Shown here in pieces: positions 28,824-37,697 of a stretch of 64,000 nucleotides of DNA; within the stretch, counting starts at the first letter, position 1; the number at the start of each line of letters is the position of its first letter. Position numbers and translations under genes: made by a program. The stretch is from the NCBI RefSeq assembly GCF_000711795.1, contig NZ_JONH01000011.1:62001-126000 (forward strand). The letters run 5' to 3'. The stretch comes from Vibrio pacinii DSM 19139 (GTDB lineage: Bacteria; Pseudomonadota; Gammaproteobacteria; Enterobacterales; Vibrionaceae). A model generated the notes under the pieces. That model was not told the DNA's origin, did no database searches, and saw only the letters and a program-made list of their open reading frames with translations.

Positions 28824-29020
28824 ACAGCAGGAGAGTGGTTATTAACCAAATGTTAACATTTGATCAGAATAACCTACCGAAGAAGTAAATCTTTCAGGTG
28901 CTACCTAGGTAGCGTGGACTGTTGTTGGAGGAACCTCTGGAGAGAACCGTTTAATCGGTCGCCGAAGGAGCAAGCTTTACGCCCGTAAAGTGAAACTCTC
29001 AGGCAAAAGGACAGAGGAGT
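28824..29020 (+). ncRNA. Tandem glycine riboswitch
   Basis: Two glycine aptamers stand in series upstream of an AGCS symporter gene, as in V. cholerae. Aptamer I (28824-28925): P1 ACAGCA/TGTTGT, GGAGAG, the stem GGTTATT/AATAACC, then the conserved ACCGAAGAAGTAAATC, CTTTCAGG and GGACTG. Aptamer II (28934-29017): P1 CCTCTG/CAGAGG, GGAGAG, ACCG/CGGT, CGCCGAAGGAGCAAGC, the stem GCTTTAC/GTAAAG, then ACTCTCAGGC and AAAAGGACAGAGG. The linker is short (TGGAGGAA). Aptamer I carries an extra perfect palindrome, GCTACCTAGGTAGC (28900-28913), in the usually A-rich strand between CAGGT and GGAC. Glycine binding should control the symporter. Confidence 0.93.
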
Positions 29021-29128
29021 GGAAAGATCTAATCCGCTAGTTGGCTTAGCCTGTCTATCGCTTTTCAGAGATCCCGATCTCTGCGCTTTCCCTCTTCTCC
29101 TTAAATTTAGTTTTATCAATTAAGGGGA
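29014..29128 (+). promoter_or_regulatory. Expression platform of the glycine riboswitch (SD sequestration)
   Basis: TCTCCTTAA (29096-29104) can pair over nine positions with TTAAGGGGA (29120-29128), burying the Shine-Dalgarno AAGGGGA of the symporter gene. Part of the same strand, CTTCTC (29094-29099), with CTTTCC (29086-29091), can instead pair with GAGGAG (29014-29019) and GGAAAG (29021-29026), and GAGG of that strand also belongs to P1 of aptamer II. The pairings are mutually exclusive, suggesting translational control. A further hairpin, CAGAGA/TCTCTG, lies at 29066-29083. Confidence 0.6.
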
Positions 29129-29132
29129 AATC

Positions 29133-30506
29133 ATGGATAACCTATACACTTTACTTATTACCATCGACAATTTTGTCTGGGGCCCACCACTACTGATTTT
29201 ATTAGTCGGAACCGGTGTTTACTTCACTTTTCGTTTAGGCTTACTTCAGTTTAGACACCTTCCTACTGCCCTTAAGATGGTCTTTAGTAAAGACGATTCC
29301 AATAAACAAGGTGACGTATCAAGCTTTGCTGCGCTCTGTACTGCTCTATCAGCAACGATAGGAACGGGAAATATCGTCGGTGTGGCGACTGCCATTAAAC
29401 TCGGCGGCCCTGGCGCCCTATTTTGGATGTGGCTAGCGGCTTTGTTCGGCATGGCAACCAAATATGCTGAGTGCTTACTGGCAGTCAAATACCGCAAAGT
29501 AGACGACAAAGGTCAGATGATCGGTGGCCCGATGTACTACCTTCAGTATGGTGTTGGTTCTAAAGCACTGGCGGTGATGTTTGCAGTCTTTGCCTTGGGG
29601 GTTGCCTGCTTTGGTATTGGTACTTTCCCGCAAGTTAACGCTATCCTTGATGCAAGCGAGATTTCATTTGGACTATCACGTGAGATCTCAGCGACGGTGC
29701 TTACTCTTCTCGTGGCATTTGTCACCTTAGGTGGTATCCAATCCATCGCAAAGGTGGCGGGCAAAGTTGTCCCGACCATGGCACTGTTTTACGTGCTGGC
29801 CTGTTTAAGTGTCATCATCATGAATGCCGATAAACTGTTTGATGCGGTTGAGTTGGTGCTAGTTTCAGCCTTCACTTCGACAGCTGCAACTGGCGGCTTC
29901 TTGGGGGCAAGCATCATGCTCGCGATTCAATCGGGTATTGCGCGCGGCGTATTCTCCAATGAATCTGGTCTAGGCAGCGCGCCAATGGCAGCAGCCGCAG
30001 CAAAAACAGACTCTTGTGTTAAGCAAGGCCTTATCTCAATGACGGGGACTTTCTTTGATACCATTATCATCTGTACTATGACTGGCCTTGCTCTGATCCT
30101 AACAGGCGCCTGGCAGAGTGAGTTTGCAGGTGCGGCAATGACGACGCATGCTTTTGCCGTGGGCTTAAATTCAGACACCATTGGCCCAACGCTAGTTTCC
30201 ATCGGGTTAATGTTCTTTGCGTTCACAACTATTTTAGGCTGGAACTACTATGGCGAACGTTGCGTCGTGTACTTATTAGGCACCAAAGCGGTGTTACCTT
30301 ACAAATTGATTTATGTTTGCTTAGTCGCATCTGGCGCATTCCTTCACTTAGATATGATTTGGGTCATTGCCGATATCGTCAACGGATTAATGGCGATTCC
30401 AAACTTGATCGGTTTGATTGCCCTTCGTCATGTTGTAATAGAGGAAACCAAATGCTTCTTTTCATCGGTGTCATCATCAAAGAATATTGAGCCAGTGAAA
30501 GTGTAA
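29133..30506 (+). CDS. Alanine/glycine:cation symporter (AGCS family)
   Basis: A 457-aa inner-membrane transporter with about 11 helices that imports alanine or glycine with Na+. Family motifs visible are SATIGTGNIVGVATAIKLGG, GPGALFWMWLAALFGMATK and GVFSNESGLGSAPMAAAAAK, the last being the AGCS substrate-site signature. It is preceded by the tandem glycine riboswitch, which makes glycine the likely physiological substrate. The hydrophobic core ends by ~residue 440 and the tail is polar. Confidence 0.94.
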   Translation: MDNLYTLLITIDNFVWGPPLLILLVGTGVYFTFRLGLLQFRHLPTALKMVFSKDDSNKQGDVSSFAALCTALSATIGTGNIVGVATAIKLGGPGALFWMWLAALFGMATKYAECLLAVKYRKVDDKGQMIGGPMYYLQYGVGSKALAVMFAVFALGVACFGIGTFPQVNAILDASEISFGLSREISATVLTLLVAFVTLGGIQSIAKVAGKVVPTMALFYVLACLSVIIMNADKLFDAVELVLVSAFTSTAATGGFLGASIMLAIQSGIARGVFSNESGLGSAPMAAAAAKTDSCVKQGLISMTGTFFDTIIICTMTGLALILTGAWQSEFAGAAMTTHAFAVGLNSDTIGPTLVSIGLMFFAFTTILGWNYYGERCVVYLLGTKAVLPYKLIYVCLVASGAFLHLDMIWVIADIVNGLMAIPNLIGLIALRHVVIEETKCFFSSVSSSKNIEPVKV

Positions 30507-30614
30507 GATGCACATTGAATTCCATCACGCTCTCATACGCTATGGTTCCAATGACGATGGTTCATTAAACACAGCAGTATGACAGTTTATTCGATAGCGA
30601 GTCTTTGATATTTT

Positions 30615-30645
30615 ACAGCCCTAGGCCAGCTTGGCTTAGGGCTGT
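30615..30645 (+). terminator. Hairpin downstream of the symporter gene
   Basis: ACAGCCCTA and TAGGGCTGT pair with an inner GCC/GGC, but only TGTCT follows, so it is a weak or factor-assisted terminator. It lies 108 bases after the stop codon. Confidence 0.55.
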
Positions 30646-30830
30646 TGTCTATAATAAGCTGACGCATATATTTAAATTTTATCTCTTATCTCTTATCAGA
30701 ATACAGCCAACTCAGACCACATGACTATACATCTATCATGGCTCCTAATTAATCACAGCAATTATAATATTGGAGCAAACACTAAAACTATGCCTAATTA
30801 TGGTTGACTACAGCACTTACTATCCGCGAA

Positions 30831-30849
30831 ACTAAACACATTGTTTAGT
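30831..30849. promoter_or_regulatory. 8-bp palindrome ahead of the ToxR/VtrA-like gene
   Basis: ACTAAACAcatTGTTTAGT is a perfect inverted repeat with a three-base centre, 25 bases before the ATG, and it overlaps a TATAATTATAATT promoter-like stretch (30849-30861). It could be an operator for autoregulation. The call is by pattern only. Confidence 0.5.
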
Positions 30850-30874
30850 ATAATTATAATTAGAGCAACGTCAC

Positions 30875-31624
30875 ATGATTACATATAACCCTATTAAGAG
30901 TACGCTTTCCAATCGACAGAACTCGGTTCTCGTTGGCTATAGAGAATCTCGTATACTCAATTTATTGATTAACCATTCTCCCAATCTTATAAAAAAGAAA
31001 ACTTTGCTGTTACATGGATGGGAAAATGAAATGATTGGTGAAACATCATTAACTAAAAGTATCAGTATTATCAGGCGAGCATTTATCCGATTGGGAGTAA
31101 AAGAGTCACCGATTGTCACAGTGCCAAAAGTCGGTTATCGACTGATTGAAGGAACGGTTTATATAGAGCCATCTGATATCGCCGCCTCTTCTACCGTGAC
31201 CTCATCCATTGCTCAATCAAAATGCCTTCTCTCCCACCCAACCTTTCTCTCACTTCGACACTATAGTGATTTCTTATGCTACTTGATTGCATTAACGCTG
31301 CTGATTGGTGCGACTTTTTTAGCGCAGAGCAAGTTTTATCGACACTATGAGGATATAGAGCATAACAATCGCTTAGTATCCAATGCCATTGGCTCACTTG
31401 AAGTTTACACGGAGCCCAATCTACCAATCTCAAGCGAGCTGAGATCACTATTGCAAGAAAACCAATGCCCATGTGTTGTTTATATTGAAGAAAACGAACA
31501 ATATTCCTCGATTTCATGGCTAAATAAGCAGACAAAAAAATCTATCAATGTGTTTTACACTCAAGAAAAGTTTGCACAAGCGTCTAGCAGCATAAAACAA
31601 TTCATCGCTAGTGAACAATTATGA
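30875..31624 (+). CDS. ToxR/VtrA-like membrane-anchored winged-helix regulator
   Basis: A 249-aa one-pass regulator. Residues ~15-95 form an OmpR-type winged helix: GYRESRILNLLI, the recognition helix LTKSISIIRRAFIRLG and the wing IVTVPKVGYRLIEG, matching ToxR/CadC-type proteins. A linker leads to a transmembrane helix at ~133-150 (FLCYLIALTLLIGATFLAQ), and residues ~155-249 are periplasmic with a CPC pair at ~198-200. Its stop overlaps the next ORF by ATGA. The size and overlap resemble V. parahaemolyticus VtrA (253 aa) with VtrC, a bile-sensing pair, but homology to VtrA cannot be shown here. It heads the accessory island and may control the downstream RHS genes. Confidence 0.8.
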   Translation: MITYNPIKSTLSNRQNSVLVGYRESRILNLLINHSPNLIKKKTLLLHGWENEMIGETSLTKSISIIRRAFIRLGVKESPIVTVPKVGYRLIEGTVYIEPSDIAASSTVTSSIAQSKCLLSHPTFLSLRHYSDFLCYLIALTLLIGATFLAQSKFYRHYEDIEHNNRLVSNAIGSLEVYTEPNLPISSELRSLLQENQCPCVVYIEENEQYSSISWLNKQTKKSINVFYTQEKFAQASSSIKQFIASEQL

Positions 31625-32082
31625 AGCCTTATCTGGCTATTGTCGCTTCTAGCGCACTTTTCGCGGCCATCTGGTTTTGGCCGTATGGTTCAAAAGTACA
31701 AGATGTGCAGTACTACCACCGTGTGGTCGACATGATTCCTCGCGAACATATATTACGTAGCGACGGCCTGACACGTGTCAACAATAATAAAATTACTCAA
31801 CTTACTTCTTTGCAAGATGAATCACTAGCCACTCCCATCATGCTTAGTTTTAAAGGAATTTCACTGCTTCAATCTGATTCCAGTTTTCTTGTAACTGGTA
31901 CGGTCAACTTACTTTCTATTCAAGAACTCGAGCCAGCCCTCTATGACAAAATGCTCTCGCCTTATCTAGTCTTCAATGATGAACCAAAGCAATTCAACAT
32001 CAAAATATTATATTCAAACCATGTCTTTATGATATTAAAGAACTCGAACAATGATAGGACGATGCTATATGCCAGACGGTAG
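31621..32082 (+). CDS. ToxS/VtrC-like periplasmic partner
   Basis: A 153-aa protein whose ATG overlaps the regulator's stop (ATGA), the classic arrangement of toxR-toxS and vtrA-vtrC. Residues 1-20 form one hydrophobic helix (MKPYLAIVASSALFAAIWFW) without a clear cleavage site, giving a membrane-anchored periplasmic domain. The domain is beta-rich with no recognised motif; ToxS and VtrC are small proteins that complete the regulator's sensor barrel. The assignment rests on order, size and topology. Confidence 0.65.
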   Translation: MKPYLAIVASSALFAAIWFWPYGSKVQDVQYYHRVVDMIPREHILRSDGLTRVNNNKITQLTSLQDESLATPIMLSFKGISLLQSDSSFLVTGTVNLLSIQELEPALYDKMLSPYLVFNDEPKQFNIKILYSNHVFMILKNSNNDRTMLYARR

Positions 32083-32820
32083 ATTAGTTTAACTAAAGGT
32101 GTCGAGTTCAGTCACTGAAAATTACACATAATTCAGTATGACAACGAGTCTGAAACTTCTGGCAAGAGCACATCGAAATTACTTAATTGGAGTACTAAAC
32201 GCTTCTTGACAAGCTTTCCTAGTCTTCTTGAATCTAATCATTTATTCATACTTGCAAGGGTGTAACCATAGCTAATCAAATAACAGACAATCCTAATAAA
32301 ACTTATACTAAATAAGACATTGATAAATGAGACATTATTAAAAACCTCTCTTTACATTTACTTGCGTGTATATGGAAGTACGATTTTTACATTAACATAT
32401 AGTAATCACTTCATAAAATCCTCATTAATTTTTTCAATATATTAAAAACTAACTTTTTAATAGTACTCTATCTTTTATACCTAAAAGATTTTCGCATATG
32501 TAGATAATAGCGAACTAAAATCATATAAATATTTATAAAAACATTTGAAAAAAATTGACTAAAAAAAGAAATCAACAAAAAACTATTGAATTCATCTGAA
32601 TTACTTCTGATAAAATTATTAACCAATTGAATTTTAAATAAAATAATCAACAAACCTTATCAAACGGCATTATTTTCATTTAATTTACAATTTTATTCTT
32701 TGCGTTTAGCCTAATTATATTCCAAGTCAAAATAGTCAACATTTATCCGAACCACTGAAATAAAAACATTAACGACCTAATTTGATAACAATACAAACCA
32801 AACAAAAAAAAGGAACGCCA
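32083..32820. other. AT-rich gap of ~740 bases inside the RHS island
   Basis: No convincing gene is present. The DNA is very A+T rich (for example TTTTAATAGTACTC and TTATCAAACGGC), markedly more than flanking genes. A 61-aa open frame on the minus strand at 32468-32653 is low-complexity Phe/Ile/Asn-rich and not called. This region should carry the promoter of the secreted protein and RHS genes and is a natural target for the ToxR-like regulator or H-NS. Confidence 0.45.
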
Positions 32821-33936
32821 ATGTTCAATTTAAAACCGTATTTATTACTCATACTCTTTCTATTCACAAACTCGACTTTCGCTGCTATCAATAGTGACTA
32901 TCAAGTCGAACTCGATTTATCAGCGGACCACAGCGAAAGCAACAACGTCCCGATGCCCTTTTTTGCTAACGGGAAAATGCAGTCGAAGTTGAACGTTACT
33001 GTCAGTTTTTCTGATGGCTACGGCAATCCGGTGAGCGTTAACGATGAAGAAGTAAGAAACTCGCTTTCATTTTACATAAAAAGTACCAATATCGAACTGA
33101 CCAAAGACCAAGACTGCTCCTACCGTCGCGATTGTTGGGGGTACACCTACAGTGAAAATGATTACGTTCACCAAATGGGCACTAGTTACCAATACGCTAA
33201 GAGCCTACCAACTTCACGCCTCTTATCTACCCCGCAGAACCTGATCACGGCTTGGGTATACAGTACAGAAGTCGCCCAATACAGAGCCGTGTGCGCTCGA
33301 ATACAATTTGACAACAACACAACTTATGACAGCTGTGCACATCCATACGATGAGAATGCTATCTATCAAGCGGTCCAACCGGTTGTATACACAGCGAATG
33401 ATTTCGCTGAACTAGGTGAAGGCGAAAAAGTATGGGAAGAAGAAGACTACGATGATTTCTACTTTTCGTATGCCGAAGTTCGTAATTTCTATATTACCCC
33501 TATCGACCCATCTTTACGACTGGTTAAGGTTTCTACAGATAATTGGCAAGAGTCAAACCACGATAATGAATTTTTAAATGACCAATGGCTTGGTTGCTAC
33601 AGTGATTGTCCAGAGGGGTTTAAGTCTGTCAAAGGCTTCCTATTTACACCAGGCCAGGAACGCACCGTAACTCACGAATATGTGTGGAACAGCGCCGCAG
33701 GTGAAAGCCGCACTGCAAAGTGGAGAGTCAACCAAAAGCTTCGCTCGGTCACCCTAAGCAAACTTCTCTATTCAACTCAGAATACCTCTCAAAACGACAC
33801 TCAAAGTGAGTATCGCTTTATCGCATTTGACCAATATGGCAATAAAGCCCCCTTAAAACTGACTTATCCAGAAAGTGAGTTTACTGACGGTGGTCAACGT
33901 TGGGACTACACCCAATGGAACCTCGTTAGCCAATAA
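32821..33936 (+). CDS. Secreted protein of unknown function linked to the RHS gene
   Basis: A 371-aa protein that starts with the ATG at 32821 after AAAGGAA; an in-frame TTG at 32782 has no ribosome site. Residues 1-20 form a signal peptide (MFNLKPYLLLILFLFTNSTF) followed by AA. The mature part is acidic and aromatic-rich with paired cysteines (DQDCSYRRDCWGY, VCARIQF, YDSCAHPY, GCYSDCPEGF), suggesting disulfides in the periplasm or outside the cell, and reads as mostly beta. No family was recognised. It lies 68 bases upstream of the large RHS gene with a weak GGGCT hairpin between. Confidence 0.6.
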   Translation: MFNLKPYLLLILFLFTNSTFAAINSDYQVELDLSADHSESNNVPMPFFANGKMQSKLNVTVSFSDGYGNPVSVNDEEVRNSLSFYIKSTNIELTKDQDCSYRRDCWGYTYSENDYVHQMGTSYQYAKSLPTSRLLSTPQNLITAWVYSTEVAQYRAVCARIQFDNNTTYDSCAHPYDENAIYQAVQPVVYTANDFAELGEGEKVWEEEDYDDFYFSYAEVRNFYITPIDPSLRLVKVSTDNWQESNHDNEFLNDQWLGCYSDCPEGFKSVKGFLFTPGQERTVTHEYVWNSAAGESRTAKWRVNQKLRSVTLSKLLYSTQNTSQNDTQSEYRFIAFDQYGNKAPLKLTYPESEFTDGGQRWDYTQWNLVSQ

Positions 33937-34004
33937 CAATTGCTGGGAACACTAGTTTTAGCCCAGAAGAACCGGGCTAATTCCCTCTATTTAAAGGATA
34001 AAAT

Positions 34005-37000
34005 ATGTCTAATTGGACTTCAAATGCATTTAACTTTGACAGTTATTGCTTAGGTGGCGTCGATCAGAGAACGCGAAGCTATTCTTATCAAATATTACTG
34101 GGCTCGCTACTCGGCAATTGGTTAAAAGGGCCGAACTTAGATATTTCGATTCAGTTTTCACCCTACAGCAGCGAAAATCTCGGCTTTGGCCAAGGCTGGA
34201 CGTTGAATCTTCCTCGCTATGATATCGAGCAAAAGCAGCTGTACCTTGCCAACGGGCAATCGTATCGCGCAGAATTAACCGCAAATTATCAGCTCAACAT
34301 TCGTTATAAAAAGTTATTAGACTTCACGGTTTCAGCAAACACTAATGGTTACCAAATTACCTATCGTAATGGCCGCAAAGACATTCTAGACAGCAAGGGC
34401 TATATCAAAAAAATCATCCAAAACGATGGTCATGCGCTGAATTTTTTGTGGCTGAATATCGGCGACGGTAAACGCCTAAGTAAAGTGTGGGACGATAGAA
34501 CCTCTCAAGCTTCACCGTTGCTACTGATCACTTACCCAAACACTTCTAGAGTCAATTTCTTTACCAATATGGGGACTATTCATGAAGCCTATTTCTCCCT
34601 TATCTTAAGTAATCAAGAGTTGGTTCAATGTCACCTACCTGAAGACGTGGGAAGTTATGACTTTGTTTATCAATCTATCGGCAGCTTTAACCTGATCAAA
34701 AATGTTACTCATCCATGCGGATTGGAAGAACAACTCATCTATGTCGCCGATGGGATTCGAGTCGATGCCAACAGCTACCTACCTGCCGTCACGCAACATA
34801 ACGTACTTACGCGTAACTCACCTGTTATCACCACTCAATATGATAGCGTCGGAGGAGATGATCACAACTTCATGGGTTTTGGCGTATCGGGAGGAAGTTT
34901 AAGTGAAGGCATCGATAACCTATTAGAGAGAGGGGTTGCTTACACTTACCAAATTAGCAAAATAGAGAATGGTGAGATAAAGACTAAACAAACCTACAAC
35001 CAGTTCCATTTGCTGATTGAAGAAGAACGCATTGTTAACCGTCAAACCGTCCATTGTAAAAAGCTCGGTTATCCTGCGCTCGATAACACATCGTTTGCCG
35101 ATCAACCTGCTCAATACGCATTAATCGATACAGAGCAACAAACATGGCAAATGGATAATGACAGTCATACTCAGGTTCGATTCTGGATCTATGACAAGTA
35201 TGGAAATATGCTGTTATTTACTGACGAAAACAACATCACCGAACAGTATCAATACTATGCGCCCGATGGTGAAACGGGTTGCCCTGCGTCCCCATCTGGC
35301 ATGGCCAATTTTGTAAAATCTAGAATGCTGACTAATGGCACAGATACACGCCAAATTTCTTACCAGTACACCACGATTGCGGGAACAAACCAGCATGACA
35401 ATGTCGTATTGATCTTCGAAGATGCCCACCAGCGCTATCAAAGTCATTATCACTATCATACCGAAAGTGACCAAATACACTCGTTGGGCCGACTGGCTTC
35501 AATCAAAAATGACATTCTTCATCCAAACGGTCGCTACTCAACAACCACGAACTACCAATATGTATTGAATAGCGAAACAATAGAAGAGCATCAACAATTA
35601 ATCTGTCATGACGACAACCAAACTAACTTAGTCGTTGGCTATTACCTATACATTGGTGAACTGTCACATCACATCGACGCAGATGGCATCCGCAGTTCAA
35701 TTCAATATGATTCTTTGCGCCGTATCACTCAAGAAAGCATTGAAGGCAGTGCTTCACGCAGTTATCAATACACGATTGACACTGGCGATGCGCGTCAGAT
35801 CATGGTGCTGACAGATTGTAAAGGTAATCAATGCGAACAAAGCTGGGATGGCCAGGGTCGAGAGCTCAATGCCAAGATAGGCAACACGTTAGTCTGGCAG
35901 AAAGAGTACGATGAGCTAGGTCGAATTAAAAGCAAAAGTACCTTCGATACCCTTCCTGATATAAATGATCGCACAATATCCGTGACACAGACCGAAACCT
36001 ATCAATATGATGATTGGGGACAAGTAAAGGCCACTGTACTTGCCAACGGATGTCGTCAGATTGAATTTAACAACCTCGCCAGTAGACAAAAAACACAAGG
36101 CATTGAAGGCCTGGAACTCACGGTCAGTACCTTGAACAACTGGGGGTTAGAAGAGCACAAACAACAAGGTAGCCAAAGCTGGCGTTATCAATACGACAAA
36201 TGGGGGCGATTAGAGCAAGAAACGAACCCACTCAATCAATCCACTCACTACTCATATGACCACTTTGATCGCGTCATTAACATCAAGCAAGCTAATCAAG
36301 TGTCGCAACAAATTACATATGCTGCGCACACCGATCAATCACAAGTTGCAAAGGTCAAAATTGGCGAACAACTTGTCGGATGGCGCGACGTGGATGGTCT
36401 AGGCCGCCCTCTCTCGCTTTACCGTGGTTCAAGCCCTCTGCCCTCTCTAGAATGGACATATAGTGACAGCAGCAATATTCCAGAGTTTGAATCAAGCTTA
36501 TCATCACCATTGAGAACCTTTACCAGAGATACTCAGTTAGGCGAACTAAGTAGCAAAGCCTGTGGTGGTCAAAGCTCCGAATATCGCTATGATAAAATCT
36601 CAGGACTGCCTACCGAAAGCTTTGATAACGCCGGCAGTAAAAGCAGTATTACTTATAGCCCAACGGGCTTACCAGAAACAGAGATCAACAATAATAATAT
36701 TCGACAATACACCTACTCTCCGGGAGGCGTAATTTCATCTATCCAAACAGACGACGAACACCGTCAGTATCGTTACGATGAGCTCGGTCGATTAGTTAAA
36801 CTCAGTACTGATGCTGCTACGCTCTCTTATCAATATGATCAGTTTGACCGTATCATCGTCGAGCAACTGGTCTCAGCAGGCCAAACTCAAATCACCGAAA
36901 TTGATTGGGATAACTACAGCAGAGAAATCAATCGGGCTGTCGCGCTAAATGATCACTATATTTTTGAGCAATCGCAAACTTACAACGATCTTGGCTTGGT

Positions 37001-37697
37001 CGCCTCTCGCAGCAAAACATGCGCAACCTTCGGTGAGGTCACCGAAAACTACACCTACGATGAGCTAAACCAACTGACCAAAGTGACCTTTCTGGGTAAT
37101 GGCCCGATGAGTGATTGGAGTCAACCCCTCACTTGTATTGAATGGGATTATGCCTTGTTAGGTAATATGCAAACTCAGCGTTGCCAAACCGCTGAAGCAC
37201 AAGATCTCGCCACTTTCTACTATGAGTCTGATGATCCTTGCCAGTTAACACGTATTAGCCACACACACCCAACGCTCGCCCAATCAATTGACATCCATTA
37301 CGATGCGAATGGCAATATGATTCAAGATGCCGAGGGAAGACTGCTTGAGTATGACAACTTTGACCGGTTGGCAAACGTCAACACAAATGGCATTGATTGG
37401 GGCTACGAGTACGACAGTAATGACCGCCTCGTGCATCAGCGATCGAGCAATGAATCTCGCGATTTTGAATACCTGTGGAACGACCTTTGCTCAATTAAAC
37501 ACAATGGACACGTCACAAACTACGTCTATCACGATGGCTTACCTAAATGGTCACAGCAAGGCAGCGCAGTTTCTCTGTTAGCCACCGATCAAAATGGCTC
37601 AGTAGTGGCAGACAACGCACCTGGGCAAACTGGTGCAGTGTACCGCTACTCTCCTTTCGGACAACGCGACCAAGCGGAGAATAACAATGAAGCATAA
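34005..37697 (+). CDS. RHS/YD-repeat protein, N-terminal and repeat part of a split RHS (Tc-toxin C-like)
   Basis: A 1230-aa protein without a signal peptide. ATG 34005 follows AAGGA. Residues ~25-80 resemble the N-terminus of RHS shells (LDISIQFSPYSSENLGFGQG, then WTLNLPRYD). YD repeats run through the middle and C-terminal thirds: YQYDDWGQVKAT, YSYDHFDRVI, YRYDELGRLVKL, YQYDQFDRI, YTYDELNQLTKV, HYDANGNMI and YEYDSNDRLVH. Such repeats wrap into a hollow beta-cocoon. The ORF ends at GAVYRYSPFGQR, the first half of the RHS core domain, plus a short AENNNEA tail; the second half is the next ORF. Nothing resembles an integral toxin in this part. Confidence 0.85.
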   Translation: MSNWTSNAFNFDSYCLGGVDQRTRSYSYQILLGSLLGNWLKGPNLDISIQFSPYSSENLGFGQGWTLNLPRYDIEQKQLYLANGQSYRAELTANYQLNIRYKKLLDFTVSANTNGYQITYRNGRKDILDSKGYIKKIIQNDGHALNFLWLNIGDGKRLSKVWDDRTSQASPLLLITYPNTSRVNFFTNMGTIHEAYFSLILSNQELVQCHLPEDVGSYDFVYQSIGSFNLIKNVTHPCGLEEQLIYVADGIRVDANSYLPAVTQHNVLTRNSPVITTQYDSVGGDDHNFMGFGVSGGSLSEGIDNLLERGVAYTYQISKIENGEIKTKQTYNQFHLLIEEERIVNRQTVHCKKLGYPALDNTSFADQPAQYALIDTEQQTWQMDNDSHTQVRFWIYDKYGNMLLFTDENNITEQYQYYAPDGETGCPASPSGMANFVKSRMLTNGTDTRQISYQYTTIAGTNQHDNVVLIFEDAHQRYQSHYHYHTESDQIHSLGRLASIKNDILHPNGRYSTTTNYQYVLNSETIEEHQQLICHDDNQTNLVVGYYLYIGELSHHIDADGIRSSIQYDSLRRITQESIEGSASRSYQYTIDTGDARQIMVLTDCKGNQCEQSWDGQGRELNAKIGNTLVWQKEYDELGRIKSKSTFDTLPDINDRTISVTQTETYQYDDWGQVKATVLANGCRQIEFNNLASRQKTQGIEGLELTVSTLNNWGLEEHKQQGSQSWRYQYDKWGRLEQETNPLNQSTHYSYDHFDRVINIKQANQVSQQITYAAHTDQSQVAKVKIGEQLVGWRDVDGLGRPLSLYRGSSPLPSLEWTYSDSSNIPEFESSLSSPLRTFTRDTQLGELSSKACGGQSSEYRYDKISGLPTESFDNAGSKSSITYSPTGLPETEINNNNIRQYTYSPGGVISSIQTDDEHRQYRYDELGRLVKLSTDAATLSYQYDQFDRIIVEQLVSAGQTQITEIDWDNYSREINRAVALNDHYIFEQSQTYNDLGLVASRSKTCATFGEVTENYTYDELNQLTKVTFLGNGPMSDWSQPLTCIEWDYALLGNMQTQRCQTAEAQDLATFYYESDDPCQLTRISHTHPTLAQSIDIHYDANGNMIQDAEGRLLEYDNFDRLANVNTNGIDWGYEYDSNDRLVHQRSSNESRDFEYLWNDLCSIKHNGHVTNYVYHDGLPKWSQQGSAVSLLATDQNGSVVADNAPGQTGAVYRYSPFGQRDQAENNNEA
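37674..37689 (+). promoter_or_regulatory. Shine-Dalgarno and start site of the Tat-RHS gene inside the RHS gene
   Basis: GCGGAGA at 37674-37680 lies 6 bases before the ATG at 37687-37689, and the start is 11 bases upstream of the RHS stop (37695-37697). A ribosome finishing the first ORF could reinitiate here, so the two halves are probably made in step. This site decides the start; an in-frame upstream reading from 37633 has no such signal. Confidence 0.7.

Noticed and set aside
28824..29020. Single glycine aptamer with a ghost partner
   Set aside because: A full first aptamer is visible upstream (P1 ACAGCA/TGTTGT and ACCGAAGAAGTAAATC), so it is a tandem riboswitch.
32468..32653. 61-aa frame on the minus strand in the RHS island gap
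   Set aside because: Low-complexity Phe/Ile/Asn-rich translation of AT-rich DNA, no ribosome site.
37633..37697. RHS split as a simple frameshift mutation or sequencing error
   Set aside because: The intervening sequence is a Tat leader, not RHS-like, and the second ORF has its own Shine-Dalgarno; a one-base error would not produce this.
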